A DNA stretch of 64,000 nucleotides from Luteolibacter sp. SL250. GTDB lineage: Bacteria > Verrucomicrobiota > Verrucomicrobiia > Verrucomicrobiales > Akkermansiaceae. This document shows positions 47,899 through 56,855 of this stretch, one piece after another. The stretch spans positions 3,596,001 to 3,660,000 of the forward strand of contig NZ_CP113054.1 of assembly GCF_026625605.1 (NCBI RefSeq), read 5' to 3'. The notes under the pieces were generated by a model. It had not been told where the DNA came from, made no database searches, and saw nothing but the letters and a program-made list of their open reading frames with translations. Position numbers and translations under genes: made by a program. Each line of letters opens with the position of its first letter. The stretch's first letter is position 1.

Positions 47899-49014
47899 TC
47901 ACCACTCCGTGCCGAGGGCGTAGCGCTGGGCGACCTCGACGAGGTCACCGCGCATCGGCCATTCGTCGGCGCGTTCGCTCTTTTCGTGGCGCTTGCTGGC
48001 ACCCTTGAGCATCATGCAGCCGGTGTTGTCACCGATCTGGCGGATCTGCTCCACCTCTTCCGGAGTGAAGCGGACGTCCGGGGTGGCTCCGAATTCGCGG
48101 ATCTGGTCGTCGATGTCCTTCGCGCCTTCCACCGGTTCTTGGAAGAAGGTGGGGACGACGCTCTCGACCATCGGCAGGCTGAGGTTCCAGACGGTGGCGA
48201 ACTGGATGGGGGTGAGCTTGTACTTGTCCGCCACCGGGGACATGCGCTGGGCCTTTTCCAGGCCGTGCTCGACCCAGCCTTTCGGGCGGTAGGCGCGGTG
48301 GTCGCCGGGCTTGAACTCGTGGCCGGGCTTGAGGTCGCCGTGGAAGACACCGCCGTAGTCCGCGACGCGGGTCAGCACCTTCACGCCGTATTTCTCACAG
48401 GCGGGCAGCGCCAGCGAGGTCGGCCATGGCTCGAGCGGATTGAGGATGAGCATGACCCAGTCGATGTCCGCGCCGAAGGTCTCGAAGCAACGGATGAGGT
48501 CGAGCGTGAAACCATTCGCCGGTCCCGGGGCGACGCCCAGGCGGTCGGTGAGGCCGGAGGTTTTCAGCGCGCGCAGGGCATCCCAGAGGACTTCGCTGGT
48601 GTAGCCGATCTCGTCCGGGTTGTGCAGCATGAGGAGGTCGAACTTCTCCACGCGGCAGCGTTCGAGGGATTTCTCCGTCGCCATCTTCAGGTAGTCCGCA
48701 TAGCCGTCCTCGCCGCGGAGTTCCGGATTGGTGAACCGTGGATAGCCGGCGGAGCCGTTGCGCTGGCCCTCATAGAAATCATGGCCGATCATGCCGACGA
48801 GGCAGTAGCTGTCGCGCGGGTAGCCGGAGAGCGCCTCACCCAGCAGGGAGTCCGCGCGGCCGTTGCCATAGACGTCTGAAGTGACGAAGGTGCGGATGCC
48901 CGCTTCATAGGCGGTGCGCATCGCCTGGACGTAGCGTTCCTCGGAAAGCGTCTCACCGTAGTGCATGAAGCGTCCGCCGCTCCAGGTGCCGTATGCTGTG
49001 GTCGTGAGGTCCAT
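47899..49014 (-). CDS. Aldo/keto reductase
   Basis: NADPH-dependent oxidoreductase of 371 residues, TIM barrel. Family features include the catalytic-loop region TFVTSDVYGNGRADSLLGEAL (Asp, Tyr), RVEKFDLLMLHNPDE and the late segment TPIQFATVWNLSLPMVESVVP. The start is ATG 49014; an in-frame stretch further upstream is not family-like. The substrate is unknown and no pathway genes lie alongside. The small membrane-protein gene upstream is about 100 bp away on the same strand. Confidence 0.88.
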   Translation of the reverse strand: MDLTTTAYGTWSGGRFMHYGETLSEERYVQAMRTAYEAGIRTFVTSDVYGNGRADSLLGEALSGYPRDSYCLVGMIGHDFYEGQRNGSAGYPRFTNPELRGEDGYADYLKMATEKSLERCRVEKFDLLMLHNPDEIGYTSEVLWDALRALKTSGLTDRLGVAPGPANGFTLDLIRCFETFGADIDWVMLILNPLEPWPTSLALPACEKYGVKVLTRVADYGGVFHGDLKPGHEFKPGDHRAYRPKGWVEHGLEKAQRMSPVADKYKLTPIQFATVWNLSLPMVESVVPTFFQEPVEGAKDIDDQIREFGATPDVRFTPEEVEQIRQIGDNTGCMMLKGASKRHEKSERADEWPMRGDLVEVAQRYALGTEW

Positions 49015-49112
49015 TGTCTTTTTGAATCTTTCGGGGTTGGTAGTCCGGGTTTCCGGACGGGTCAATCTCTGCCACGGATACGCCGGGAAGGCTCCGCGCC
49101 AGTCATCGGAAA

Positions 49113-49463
49113 CTACGCATTCTTTTTCACCATCCGCAGGGTGATCCCGGCGGCGACCGCCACCAGCGCGTCCAGCACGGGTGAGATGAGGTCCGTGGAC
49201 TCCCCGCGGTAATAGAGCAGGCCGTGCTGCATGGTCATCGCCAGCGCCAGCATCATGAAAACGATGACCAGCATCGTGGCGGCGGTGATGGCCCAGACCG
49301 GCCTTCCCCTGGAAGCCATGACGCCCAGCATCGCGATCAGTCCGCCACCAACGGCTCCCGCCAGCAGCGGCGTCGGCGCTTGGGTCGGATTGGCGAGATA
49401 CGCCGCCGCCCCGCACACAAACAGGAATACCCCGAATCCCACCAGCCACTTGCCTTTCGTCAT
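49113..49463 (-). CDS. Small integral membrane protein, four predicted helices
   Basis: A 116-residue membrane protein starting MTKGKWLVGFGVFLFV at ATG 49463. Four hydrophobic segments are visible (about 7-24, 33-52, 57-77, 95-112) with small Gly/Ala-rich turns (AGAVGGGLIAML). No family is recognised. It is divergent from the helicase gene. Confidence 0.6.
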   Translation of the reverse strand: MTKGKWLVGFGVFLFVCGAAAYLANPTQAPTPLLAGAVGGGLIAMLGVMASRGRPVWAITAATMLVIVFMMLALAMTMQHGLLYYRGESTDLISPVLDALVAVAAGITLRMVKKNA

Positions 49464-49543
49464 GCGGAAACCCTGTGGCCCGGAGGTGCCTCCTGCACGA
49501 AAAAAATACACCGCCATCCCACCTTGAAATCCGTCCATGCGGC

Positions 49544-52030
49544 ATGAAACTCAGGGGGATGCCCGCCGGTCCGCTCCAGCCGTTTTTCAAAGAGAAAGGC
49601 TGGAAGCCCTTTCCTTTCCAGAAGGAAACTTGGGCCGCCTACCTGGAGGGAAAGTCCGGTCTGCTCCATGCGCCCACCGGCCTCGGCAAGACGCTGGCGG
49701 TCTTTCTCGGCCCGCTGGAGGAAAGCCTGCGTGCGGGAAAGCCGGAGGACACCTGCCAGGTGCTGTGGCTCACCCCGCTGCGCGCGCTGGCCGCGGACAC
49801 CCTGCGCGCGCTGCGCGAGCCGCTGGAAATCCTCGCGCCCCATCTGCGGGTGGAGGCCCGCACCGGGGACACTTCCTCCGCCGTCCGCGCGCGGCTGCGC
49901 AACAAGCTCCCTTACACCCTGGTCACCACCCCGGAGTCCCTCTCCCTCATGCTGACCCACGCGGACATGCGGGAAAAACTCTCCCACTTGAAATGCGTGA
50001 TCGTCGATGAATGGCACGAGTTGCTGGGGACGAAGCGCGGCGTTCAGGCGGAACTCTGCCTGGCCCGCCTGCGGGCATGGTTCCCCGAGCTCCGCACGTG
50101 GGGGTTGTCCGCGACGCTCGGCAATCTGGAGGAGGCGCGGGATGTGCTCATTCCCCCCGGAACATCGGATGCCGTCACCGTCTCCGCGGACCTGACGAAG
50201 AAGATCCTCATCCGCACCCTGATCCCGAAGGAAATCGACCGCTTCCCGTGGTCCGGGCACATCGGAACACGGCTCGGCTCGCAGGTGGTGAAGACGGTCG
50301 AAAAAGCGACCACCACCCTGCTTTTCACCAACACGCGCTCGCAGACGGAGATCTGGTTCCAGGAACTGCTGGCGCTGCGCCCGGACTGGCAGGGAAAGAT
50401 CGCCATGCACCATGGTTCGCTCGATCGCGAGGAACGCGATTTCGCGGAGAACGGCCTGCGGGACGGCTCGCTGAAGTGCGTGGTCTGCACCTCATCGCTG
50501 GACCTGGGCGTGGATTTTTCCCCGGTCGATCAGGTGATCCAGGTCGGTTCGCCGAAAGGGATCGCCCGCCTGCTGCAGCGCGCGGGACGTTCCGGCCACC
50601 AGCCGGGAAAGACCTCCGAGATCATCGGCGTGCCGGCGAACGCGCTGGAGTTGGTGGAGTTCGCCGCCGCGCGCGACGCCGCGCTGGCCCGCAATCTGGA
50701 GTCCCGCCGCCCGCTGGAAAAGCCGCTCGACCTGCTCGTCCAGCACCTGGTCACCTGTGCCATCGGCGAGCCGTTCCATCCGGACCGGATGCGGGAGGAA
50801 ATCCAGTCGTCCCACGCCTACCGCAACCTCACCGAAGGGGAATGGGAATGGTGCCTCGGCTTCATCTCGAACGGCGGCAAGGCGCTCGCGGTCTATCCCC
50901 GCTATCAGAAAGCCGTGCTGGATGAGGAGGGCCGCTACACCGTCACGGACAAGCGATTGATCCAGCAGCACCGCCTTTCCATCGGCACCATCTCCAGCGA
51001 GACGGGTGTGACGATCAAGTTCGCCAACGGCACCACGCTTGGCACCGTCGAGGAGTCCTTCATCTCGAAGATCAGGCCCGGCTCGCAGCTCATCTTTGCT
51101 GGCAGGCGGCTGGAGCTGGTGCGGCTGGTCCAGCGGACCGCCACGGTGAAGCCGGCGACAGGGAAAGCGAAAGGCCAGATCGCCATCTGGGGCGGGGCGA
51201 AGATGCCGCTGTCCACGGAGCTGTCCCACGCCATCGCCCTACGGCTGAAGGGCGGCGGCGAACCCGTTCCGGAAATGGCGGCGGTGCAGCCGATCCTCGA
51301 TCTCCAGCAACGGTGGTCCCGCCTGCCGGATGATGAGACGCTGCTGGTGGAGCACACGCGCTCCCGGGAGGGGGAGCATCTTTTCCTGTTCCCCTTCGCC
51401 GGGCGGCTGGTCCATGAGGGGCTGGGAGCGCTCATGGCTTACCGCATCTCCCGGGACAGCGGGGAGTCCATCCAGTCCACGCAGAATGACTACGGCTTTT
51501 CCCTCAACGCACGGCGGGGGTTGTTTCTCGATGAGAAATCAATCCACGGCTACCTCACCGCGGACAACCTGCTGGAGGACCTCATCTCCTGCATGAACAC
51601 CGCGGAGCTGGCGCGGAGACAGTTCAGGGAGATCGCGCGCGTCTCCGGCCTCATCCTCCAGACGCCACCCGGCAGGCCGCAGCGCTCCCAGCGGGAGATC
51701 CAGTCCAGCTCCACCCTCCTCTACGAGGTGCTCGACCGCTACGATCCGGAGAACCTGTTGCTCGAACAAAGCCGTCGCGAGATCCTCGAAAAGCAGCTCG
51801 AGTTCACCCGCCTCCATCACGTCATCCAGCAGCTCCAGACCCGCCCGGTGCACTTCCAGGAAACCGAACACCTCACCCCGATGGCCTTCCCCCTGTGGGC
51901 GGACCGTCTCCAGTCCATCCACACCGGGCCGGACGCGGTGACCCGGCTGGAGGCGATGCTGGTTGAGCTGAACAAAGCGGCCGAAAAGGAACATCGAACA
52001 TTGAACGTCCAACATCGAACATCGAAGTAG
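49544..52030 (+). CDS. Ligase-associated DEXH-box helicase (Lhr family)
   Basis: Superfamily 2 helicase of about 828 residues linked to DNA end repair. Motifs are Walker A APTGLGKT, DEXH box VIVDEWHELLG, motif III LSATLGN, TLLFTNTRSQTE and motif VI RAGRSGHQPGKTSEI, then the Lhr-specific C-terminal domain. Its neighbour is PdeM, as in the four-gene set with an exonuclease and an ATP-dependent ligase, but those two genes are absent here. ATG 49559 is an alternative start. The last codons are formed by a repeat (see 51989-52114), giving the tail EHRTLNVQHRTSK. Confidence 0.9.
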   Translation: MKLRGMPAGPLQPFFKEKGWKPFPFQKETWAAYLEGKSGLLHAPTGLGKTLAVFLGPLEESLRAGKPEDTCQVLWLTPLRALAADTLRALREPLEILAPHLRVEARTGDTSSAVRARLRNKLPYTLVTTPESLSLMLTHADMREKLSHLKCVIVDEWHELLGTKRGVQAELCLARLRAWFPELRTWGLSATLGNLEEARDVLIPPGTSDAVTVSADLTKKILIRTLIPKEIDRFPWSGHIGTRLGSQVVKTVEKATTTLLFTNTRSQTEIWFQELLALRPDWQGKIAMHHGSLDREERDFAENGLRDGSLKCVVCTSSLDLGVDFSPVDQVIQVGSPKGIARLLQRAGRSGHQPGKTSEIIGVPANALELVEFAAARDAALARNLESRRPLEKPLDLLVQHLVTCAIGEPFHPDRMREEIQSSHAYRNLTEGEWEWCLGFISNGGKALAVYPRYQKAVLDEEGRYTVTDKRLIQQHRLSIGTISSETGVTIKFANGTTLGTVEESFISKIRPGSQLIFAGRRLELVRLVQRTATVKPATGKAKGQIAIWGGAKMPLSTELSHAIALRLKGGGEPVPEMAAVQPILDLQQRWSRLPDDETLLVEHTRSREGEHLFLFPFAGRLVHEGLGALMAYRISRDSGESIQSTQNDYGFSLNARRGLFLDEKSIHGYLTADNLLEDLISCMNTAELARRQFREIARVSGLILQTPPGRPQRSQREIQSSSTLLYEVLDRYDPENLLLEQSRREILEKQLEFTRLHHVIQQLQTRPVHFQETEHLTPMAFPLWADRLQSIHTGPDAVTRLEAMLVELNKAAEKEHRTLNVQHRTSK

Positions 52031-52114
52031 GAAGATTTTGTATCAACCCCTGTGCGCCGTATGAGGCTTTCTTCACTTCGATGTTCGATGTTGGACGTTC
52101 GATGTTCGATGTTC
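51989..52114. repeat. 39-bp inverted repeat of GATGTTC units
   Basis: The left arm 51989-52027 and right arm 52076-52114 (CTTCGATGTTCGATGTTGGA and onward) are reverse complements with one mismatch, separated by 48 bp. Each arm consists of ACATCGA/TCGATGT units. The left arm is translated as the 3' end of the helicase and its stop follows directly; the right arm lies just before pdeM. It probably forms a stable hairpin in the shared transcript. Confidence 0.9.
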
Positions 52115-52128
52115 AACGTCCCCTCCCC

Positions 52129-52767
52129 ATGTATCTCACCCCTGAAATCCAGCTCCTGCCGGAAGGCGTCGCCTTTCTGCCGAGAACCTCATCACTGGTC
52201 ATCGCGGACATCCACCTGGGAAAGTCCGCCACCTTCCGCGCGCGCGGCCTCCCCGTGCCGGAGGGAGACACCGAGCAGGATCTCATGCGCATCCGCAACC
52301 TGGTCCATGAAACCCATGCGCGGCGGCTCATCATCGCCGGAGATCTTTTCCATGCTCCTGCCGGGGTTACCGCCGATCTCGCCGAACGGCTGGATGACTT
52401 TCTGCGCACGCTCGGCATCCCGCTGGCACTTGTCCGTGGCAACCATGATGCCAAGCTGAAACACCTCCCCGCCGGTCTCACGTACACCAGCCACCTCGAT
52501 GAAGGAAACTTCCGCATCATCCATGATCCGGAGGACGCATCACCAGACCACCTGAACATCGCCGGACACTGGCACCCGGTCGCCCGCATCCCGGATGGCA
52601 GGCGCACCTCCCTGCGTCTCCCCTGTTTCCTGTTCCGCGGGCGGACGCTGGTCCTGCCAAGCTTCGGCAGCTTCACCGGAGGATCGATCGTTCATCCGGA
52701 GCTTGGGGACCGCATCTTCATCCCGCTGCGGGGACAGGTGATCGAGCTGCCCGATACATTGAGGTGA
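52129..52767 (+). CDS. pdeM: Ligase-associated DNA damage response endonuclease PdeM
   Basis: Calcineurin-like metallophosphoesterase of 212 residues. It has the metal-binding motifs VIADIHLGKS, IIAGDLFHA, LVRGNHDAKL and NIAGHWHP. It is the nuclease partner of the ligase-associated helicase upstream. The start ATG 52129 follows immediately after the right arm of the inverted repeat; the frame is open through the repeat but not protein-like. Ligase and exonuclease genes do not follow. Confidence 0.92.
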   Translation: MYLTPEIQLLPEGVAFLPRTSSLVIADIHLGKSATFRARGLPVPEGDTEQDLMRIRNLVHETHARRLIIAGDLFHAPAGVTADLAERLDDFLRTLGIPLALVRGNHDAKLKHLPAGLTYTSHLDEGNFRIIHDPEDASPDHLNIAGHWHPVARIPDGRRTSLRLPCFLFRGRTLVLPSFGSFTGGSIVHPELGDRIFIPLRGQVIELPDTLR

Positions 52768-52797
52768 GGGCGGGCCGCGCGTGGGGAATACCATAAG

Positions 52798-52974
52798 CGC
52801 GGCAGCGTCATGGAGTGCGGCGGCCCTCCGCCGCTTTGGGGGAAGAGATCACCTGCCTGACGATGTGGCAGATATCACCACGTCACAACTTGCGGATGGC
52901 GTTTTCAGTTGGGGTAAGGTCCCACCTGCAACTGATAGCGGCAGGAGACTGCCGCACTCCATGACGCTGCCGCG
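52798..52974. repeat. MITE-like element with 24-bp terminal inverted repeats, copy 1
   Basis: A 177-bp element bounded by CGCGGCAGCGTCATGGAGTG and 4 more bases (52798-52821) and its exact reverse complement (52951-52974). Inside it is a CGGCGG-CCCT-CCGCCG stem. No transposase is encoded. Copy 2 follows in direct orientation at 53008-53174. Confidence 0.85.
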
Positions 52975-53007
52975 TGATTGGGGGATGCCCGCAGATTGCG
53001 CCAGCTT

Positions 53008-53174
53008 ATGGAGTGCGGCGGCCCTCCGCCGCTTTGGGGGAAGAGATCACCTGCCTGACGATGTGGCAGATATCACCACGTCACAACTTGCGGATGGCGT
53101 TTTCAGTTGGGGTAAGGTCCCACCTGCAACTGATAGCGGCAGGAGACTGCCGCACTCCATGACGCTGCCGCGTG
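53008..53174. repeat. MITE-like element, copy 2 (left end decayed)
   Basis: This 167-bp stretch repeats 52810-52976 by eye without change, shifted by 198 bp. Its left terminal repeat is altered (GCGCCAGCTTATGGAG instead of GCGGCAGCGTCATGGAG), whereas the right end is intact. Confidence 0.85.
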
Positions 53175-53244
53175 TGGGCGGATGCCTTGATGTGTCACCA
53201 CGCATCATCAATAATATTGCCCTACCCACCCGGCATTTTCCAGA

Positions 53245-54186
53245 ATGTTCCGGATGGAGAAAAAGACCGACGTTCCCGCCATGGTCGGCAGTGCCCGCAA
53301 TGCAGGATGGTTCGGAGGCCTGATCCTGGCCGTCCTCACCATCCCCATCTGGTTGCTGGGCCGGCATTGCACGGGTGCCGCGGCATCCACCCGGGAGGGA
53401 AAGCCCGCGGCATCGCAGGGCGGAACCGGCTTGTCCCGGGATGGGACGGATGATCCGGGCAAATGGAAATCCCGCGAGCGCGGGGCACCGAAGCGCCCGG
53501 AGCTGAAGCCGCTCACCCCGGAGCAAAGAGAACAGGGCATCGCGGAAGACGCCGCGTTCCGGAAACAAGCCTATGCCGCCTATGAAGCTGCCCTCGAACG
53601 CGACGCCGCGACCAACCCGGAACTGCGCGCTGTGGTGGATCTGCGTGCGGAAGCCGGCAGGGATGTGGAGAAACTCACCGAAATCCGCGCCCGCATCCGG
53701 TTATGGCAGTCCGTTGCGTCGGGACAGGGTTCGGTCCTCAATGAGATGAGACCGGTCACCGGCATGCTCGCCACCGTGAGGCAGATGGAGGATGAACGGA
53801 TGCGCGCCGCTCTCGGAGATCCCACACCCGAAGTCAGAAAGGGTCTGGCAATTTCCCTGGTGGACCACGGCCTCCCTCCGGCGGCGGTGATGGGCGGAGG
53901 AGCGGACGCGGCGGCGCTTTCCTCCCTGAGAGAACAGCTATTCAATAAGATCGACGGGATCTCCGCCAGACCCGGGCTGCCTGCCGATCTCTTCAACCGC
54001 AGCACCGGAGCCCTGCTGGTGAGTGAGGATCTCCACCGCAAGCTCGGTGCCCGGGCGAAGGCACTGGCATCACCCGCCACGCAGAACCTTGCGGCCCAGG
54101 CGGCGAAGGACATCGCCATCCACAGCAAGGAACTGGAGAAGCGGACGCAGGAACAGATGAGGAAAAACGCCGCCGCCGATCCATGA
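53245..54186 (+). CDS. Membrane-anchored protein of unknown function, paralogue A
   Basis: A 313-residue protein with an N-terminal membrane helix (about 24-40) followed by a Gly/Ser/Lys-rich linker and a helical soluble domain (about 85-313), rich in Glu/Arg/Ala. No family is recognised. Its gene overlaps the next by 4 bp (ATGA). The downstream protein shares several aligned blocks, for example the segment around GLPPAAVMGG here and DIDPSALMGS there, so the pair are diverged paralogues. The domain is probably periplasmic. Confidence 0.65.
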   Translation: MFRMEKKTDVPAMVGSARNAGWFGGLILAVLTIPIWLLGRHCTGAAASTREGKPAASQGGTGLSRDGTDDPGKWKSRERGAPKRPELKPLTPEQREQGIAEDAAFRKQAYAAYEAALERDAATNPELRAVVDLRAEAGRDVEKLTEIRARIRLWQSVASGQGSVLNEMRPVTGMLATVRQMEDERMRAALGDPTPEVRKGLAISLVDHGLPPAAVMGGGADAAALSSLREQLFNKIDGISARPGLPADLFNRSTGALLVSEDLHRKLGARAKALASPATQNLAAQAAKDIAIHSKELEKRTQEQMRKNAAADP

Positions 54187-55004
54187 AAGGCCCATCACTG
54201 CGATCATGGCTCGGCATCGGTGTCACCGCCGCCCTGCTGGTTTGCGGGGGGCTGGTTTGGGTGGGCATTCCCGGCGGAGAGGATAGATCCGGTTCATCCT
54301 CCAAGCCGCAGAGACACACGCGTGGAGTGCATTCCGATTTCCCATCCGGCAGGCCGGTTCCAGGAAAAGCCATCGACCCCGACCATCCGCTGACCGCAGC
54401 GGAGTACAAGAAACTCCACCAGGAAGCGCTCGCCCGCGATTCGGAAACGGACCCCAGGATCAGGCGTCTGCTGGAACTGCATGGCCGCTACTCCGCCGAG
54501 ACCGGAAAACTGCAGCCGACCATCAAGGAGATCACCGCCTGGATCAATGCCGCTGAACCCGCCGCGAGGCAGGAGCGGGCGAAGCTGTTCCAGGATGTCC
54601 TGGCACTGACCACCCTGATTTCCAGGACCTACGAATGGCGGGAAGATGAACTCCGCACCTTGCTGGAACCTGACGAAGCATCCGCAGTGCGCATCTTCGC
54701 AAAGGGCCTCGTGAATCAGGACATCGATCCCTCCGCATTGATGGGATCCACACCGCAGGCAAGGGCGGCGGTCGATGACATCCACCTGAAACTCTATGAG
54801 CGGCTGAACAGGCTGGTGGCGGAGTCCGGCGCACCGGTGGAACACTTCAACCAGCAGACCTATGACCTGATGATCAACTCCGCGCTCGCCGGTGCGTTTT
54901 ATGGGAAGGGTATGCAGCTCTCCTCACCGGAAACACAGGAACTCGCCCAGGCGGAGTACCAGATGCGGGTGGGCGGAAGGCTCCTCCGTCCGGGCGAACG
55001 CTGA
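54183..55004 (+). CDS. Membrane-anchored protein of unknown function, paralogue B
   Basis: A 273-residue relative of the preceding protein. It has an N-terminal helix (about 9-28), a Ser/Pro linker, then a helical domain (about 75-270). Blocks shared with paralogue A include the LTxxE start, DPSALMG, VEHFNQQTYDLM (A: ADLFNRSTGALLV) and SSPETQELAQAE (A: ASPATQNLAAQA). The start ATG 54183 overlaps the A stop. Function unknown; the two may form a heteromer. Confidence 0.65.
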   Translation: MKGPSLRSWLGIGVTAALLVCGGLVWVGIPGGEDRSGSSSKPQRHTRGVHSDFPSGRPVPGKAIDPDHPLTAAEYKKLHQEALARDSETDPRIRRLLELHGRYSAETGKLQPTIKEITAWINAAEPAARQERAKLFQDVLALTTLISRTYEWREDELRTLLEPDEASAVRIFAKGLVNQDIDPSALMGSTPQARAAVDDIHLKLYERLNRLVAESGAPVEHFNQQTYDLMINSALAGAFYGKGMQLSSPETQELAQAEYQMRVGGRLLRPGER

Positions 55005-55081
55005 ACGGATGGTTCGGGATTGCCTCCCGGGGGCAATGCGGCAGAGAGTTCCGTCACCGTGGCATGCGCCATGTCCTCCCG

Positions 55082-55933
55082 ATGAAACTCCGCGACGCCG
55101 CCTTCGCCTCCTTCCTGCTTCTGGCACCCTCCGCGCTCCGTGCCGGGGAACCCATGGCGGCGGACACCGCCTCCGCACCGTCCGGCTCGTTCTTCCAGTT
55201 CACTTCCACCAGCCTGTCCTATCTGTATGGCTTCAACTGGGACACGCCGTTCGCCCCCGCGTCCGACCGCGACATCATCACGCTGGAGCATTTCAACGCG
55301 AACCGCTTCGGCGACTTCTTCCTGTTCGTGGATTTCATCAACCTCACGACCGAGAACCGCGGAGGCCCGCCGGACTCCGGCTTCGACATCTACGGTGAGG
55401 CCAGCCCGCGCCTGAGCCTGGGCAAGATCACCGGCAGGCCGGTGAAATTCGGCATCATCAAGGACTTCTACCTCTACTCCGGCACCTACGAGTTCGGACG
55501 GTCGAAGTCACTCGACAACATCAACAACGAGTTCGGCACCAACATCGACACCACCCAGCTCCGGCAGTTGCACGGTGTCGCGGTGGACCTCGACCTGCCC
55601 GGCTTCAACGTCGCGACGATCAACGCCTACTGGAGGGATGACCTCGATGTGAGCGGCAGCACCTGGCAGATCACCGCGGCATGGGAGGTTCCGTTCACCA
55701 TCGCGGACTTCGATTTCGTCTTCAAAGGCTTCGCCGATGTGGCGGGCAGCGAAGGTGCTCTGGAGGCCCAGTTCCACACCTCGCCGCAGCTCGTGGTGGA
55801 CATCGGGGACAAGCTTTTCGGCAGGAAGAAGACGCTCTACTTCGGGACGGAAGTCGATGTCTGGTGGAACGAATACGGCATCAAGGATCAGGATGACATC
55901 GTTCCGCAGTTGCTGCTGCAGGCGTATTTCTAG
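55082..55933 (+). CDS. Outer membrane porin, Tsx-like
   Basis: A beta-barrel outer membrane protein of about 283 residues with a signal peptide starting MKLRDAAFASFLLLAPSA. It resembles the nucleoside-specific channel Tsx: TSLSYLYGFNWDTPF, then TLEHFNANRFGDFFLFVDF and alternating hydrophobic strands, ending with the aromatic barrel signal LLLQAYF. ATG 55064 is an alternative start 18 bp upstream. Specificity for nucleosides is by resemblance only. It ends 6 bp from the convergent metF. Confidence 0.78.
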   Translation: MKLRDAAFASFLLLAPSALRAGEPMAADTASAPSGSFFQFTSTSLSYLYGFNWDTPFAPASDRDIITLEHFNANRFGDFFLFVDFINLTTENRGGPPDSGFDIYGEASPRLSLGKITGRPVKFGIIKDFYLYSGTYEFGRSKSLDNINNEFGTNIDTTQLRQLHGVAVDLDLPGFNVATINAYWRDDLDVSGSTWQITAAWEVPFTIADFDFVFKGFADVAGSEGALEAQFHTSPQLVVDIGDKLFGRKKTLYFGTEVDVWWNEYGIKDQDDIVPQLLLQAYF

Positions 55934-55939
55934 CCTGGA

Positions 55940-56833
55940 TCAGGTGAGGGCGGGCTGGCGGAGGCCCAGCGATCTGAAGATACCGATGGTGGCGGTGGAT
56001 TGGTTCAGCGTGTAGAAGTGGATGCCCTTCACACCGTGATCCAGCAGGTCGGAGCATTGGGCGGTGGCGTAGTGGATGCCGATGCGGCGGACGGTCGCCT
56101 CATCGCCTTTGGCGCGGGAGAGCGACCTGAGGAGCTTCGCCGGGAAGCGGGCACCCGCCGCCAGTTCCGCCATCCTGTTCAGGCCGGAGGCGCTGGTGAT
56201 GGGCATGATCCCCGCGAGGATCGGTGCCTTGATCCTCGCCAGTTCGCACCGGTCGCGGAAATCGTAGAAGTCATGGTTGTCGAAGAAAAGCTGGGTGCAG
56301 ATGTAGTCCGCGCCCGCATCCATCTTCGCCTTCAGATGGTCCATCTCCAGCATCCGGTTCGGCGTGGCGGGATGGCCTTCCGGAAACCCGGCGACGCCGA
56401 TGCCGAAGTCGTGGCCGTGCTTTTCGGAGAACTTCCGGATGAAGGCCACCAGATCGGCGGCATAGGGGAAATCCCCGGCGGGCGTGCCGGTGGAACCTTT
56501 CGGCGGATCACCACGCAGGGCGAGGATGTTGGAGACACCCGCCCGGGCGTAGCGTTCGAGGATCCCGGCGATGTCGTTTTCGGAATGCCCGACGCAGGTC
56601 AGGTGCGGGATGGTGTTGAGCGCGGTGTCCTTCTGGAGCCGGACGACCAGACCGTGGGTGGCTTCACGGGTCGTGCCGCCGGCTCCATAAGTGACGCTGA
56701 CAAATGCGGGATCACAAGGCTGCAGCTCGGAGATGCTGCGGAACAGGTTGTCCGCGGCTTCGGCCGATTTCGGAGGAAAGAACTCAAAGGAAAACTTCGG
56801 TTCATCCCCGGCGAGGATATCACGGATGTGCAT
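55940..56833 (-). CDS. metF: 5,10-Methylenetetrahydrofolate reductase
   Basis: Reduces methylene-THF to 5-methyl-THF for methionine synthesis, FAD-dependent TIM barrel, 297 residues. Motifs are FSFEFFPPKSAEAADNL, SVTYGAGGTTR with the catalytic Glu region, NILALRGDPPKGS and DYICTQLFFDNHDFYDF. It lies 22 bp downstream of metE on the same strand, so the two form an operon that makes and uses methyl-THF. Confidence 0.97.
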   Translation of the reverse strand: MHIRDILAGDEPKFSFEFFPPKSAEAADNLFRSISELQPCDPAFVSVTYGAGGTTREATHGLVVRLQKDTALNTIPHLTCVGHSENDIAGILERYARAGVSNILALRGDPPKGSTGTPAGDFPYAADLVAFIRKFSEKHGHDFGIGVAGFPEGHPATPNRMLEMDHLKAKMDAGADYICTQLFFDNHDFYDFRDRCELARIKAPILAGIMPITSASGLNRMAELAAGARFPAKLLRSLSRAKGDEATVRRIGIHYATAQCSDLLDHGVKGIHFYTLNQSTATIGIFRSLGLRQPALT

Positions 56834-56855
56834 GGCTTGTGTCCCGGACGTTGGA

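Larger units (their letters stand above)
52768..53244. other. Intergenic block of two near-identical repeat copies
   Basis: The 477 bp between pdeM and the next gene consist mostly of two copies of one repeat (52798-52974 and 53008-53174) separated by about 30 bp. Any open frame through it is repeat sequence and is not called as a gene. Confidence 0.8.

Noticed and set aside
52798..53174. CRISPR-like or tandem-repeat array
   Set aside because: There are only two copies, each about 170 bp with terminal inverted repeats and no short regular spacers; no cas genes are present.
52781..53323. Open frame of about 180 codons through the repeat block
   Set aside because: It consists of the two repeat copies and translates as the same peptide twice; it has no independent gene support.
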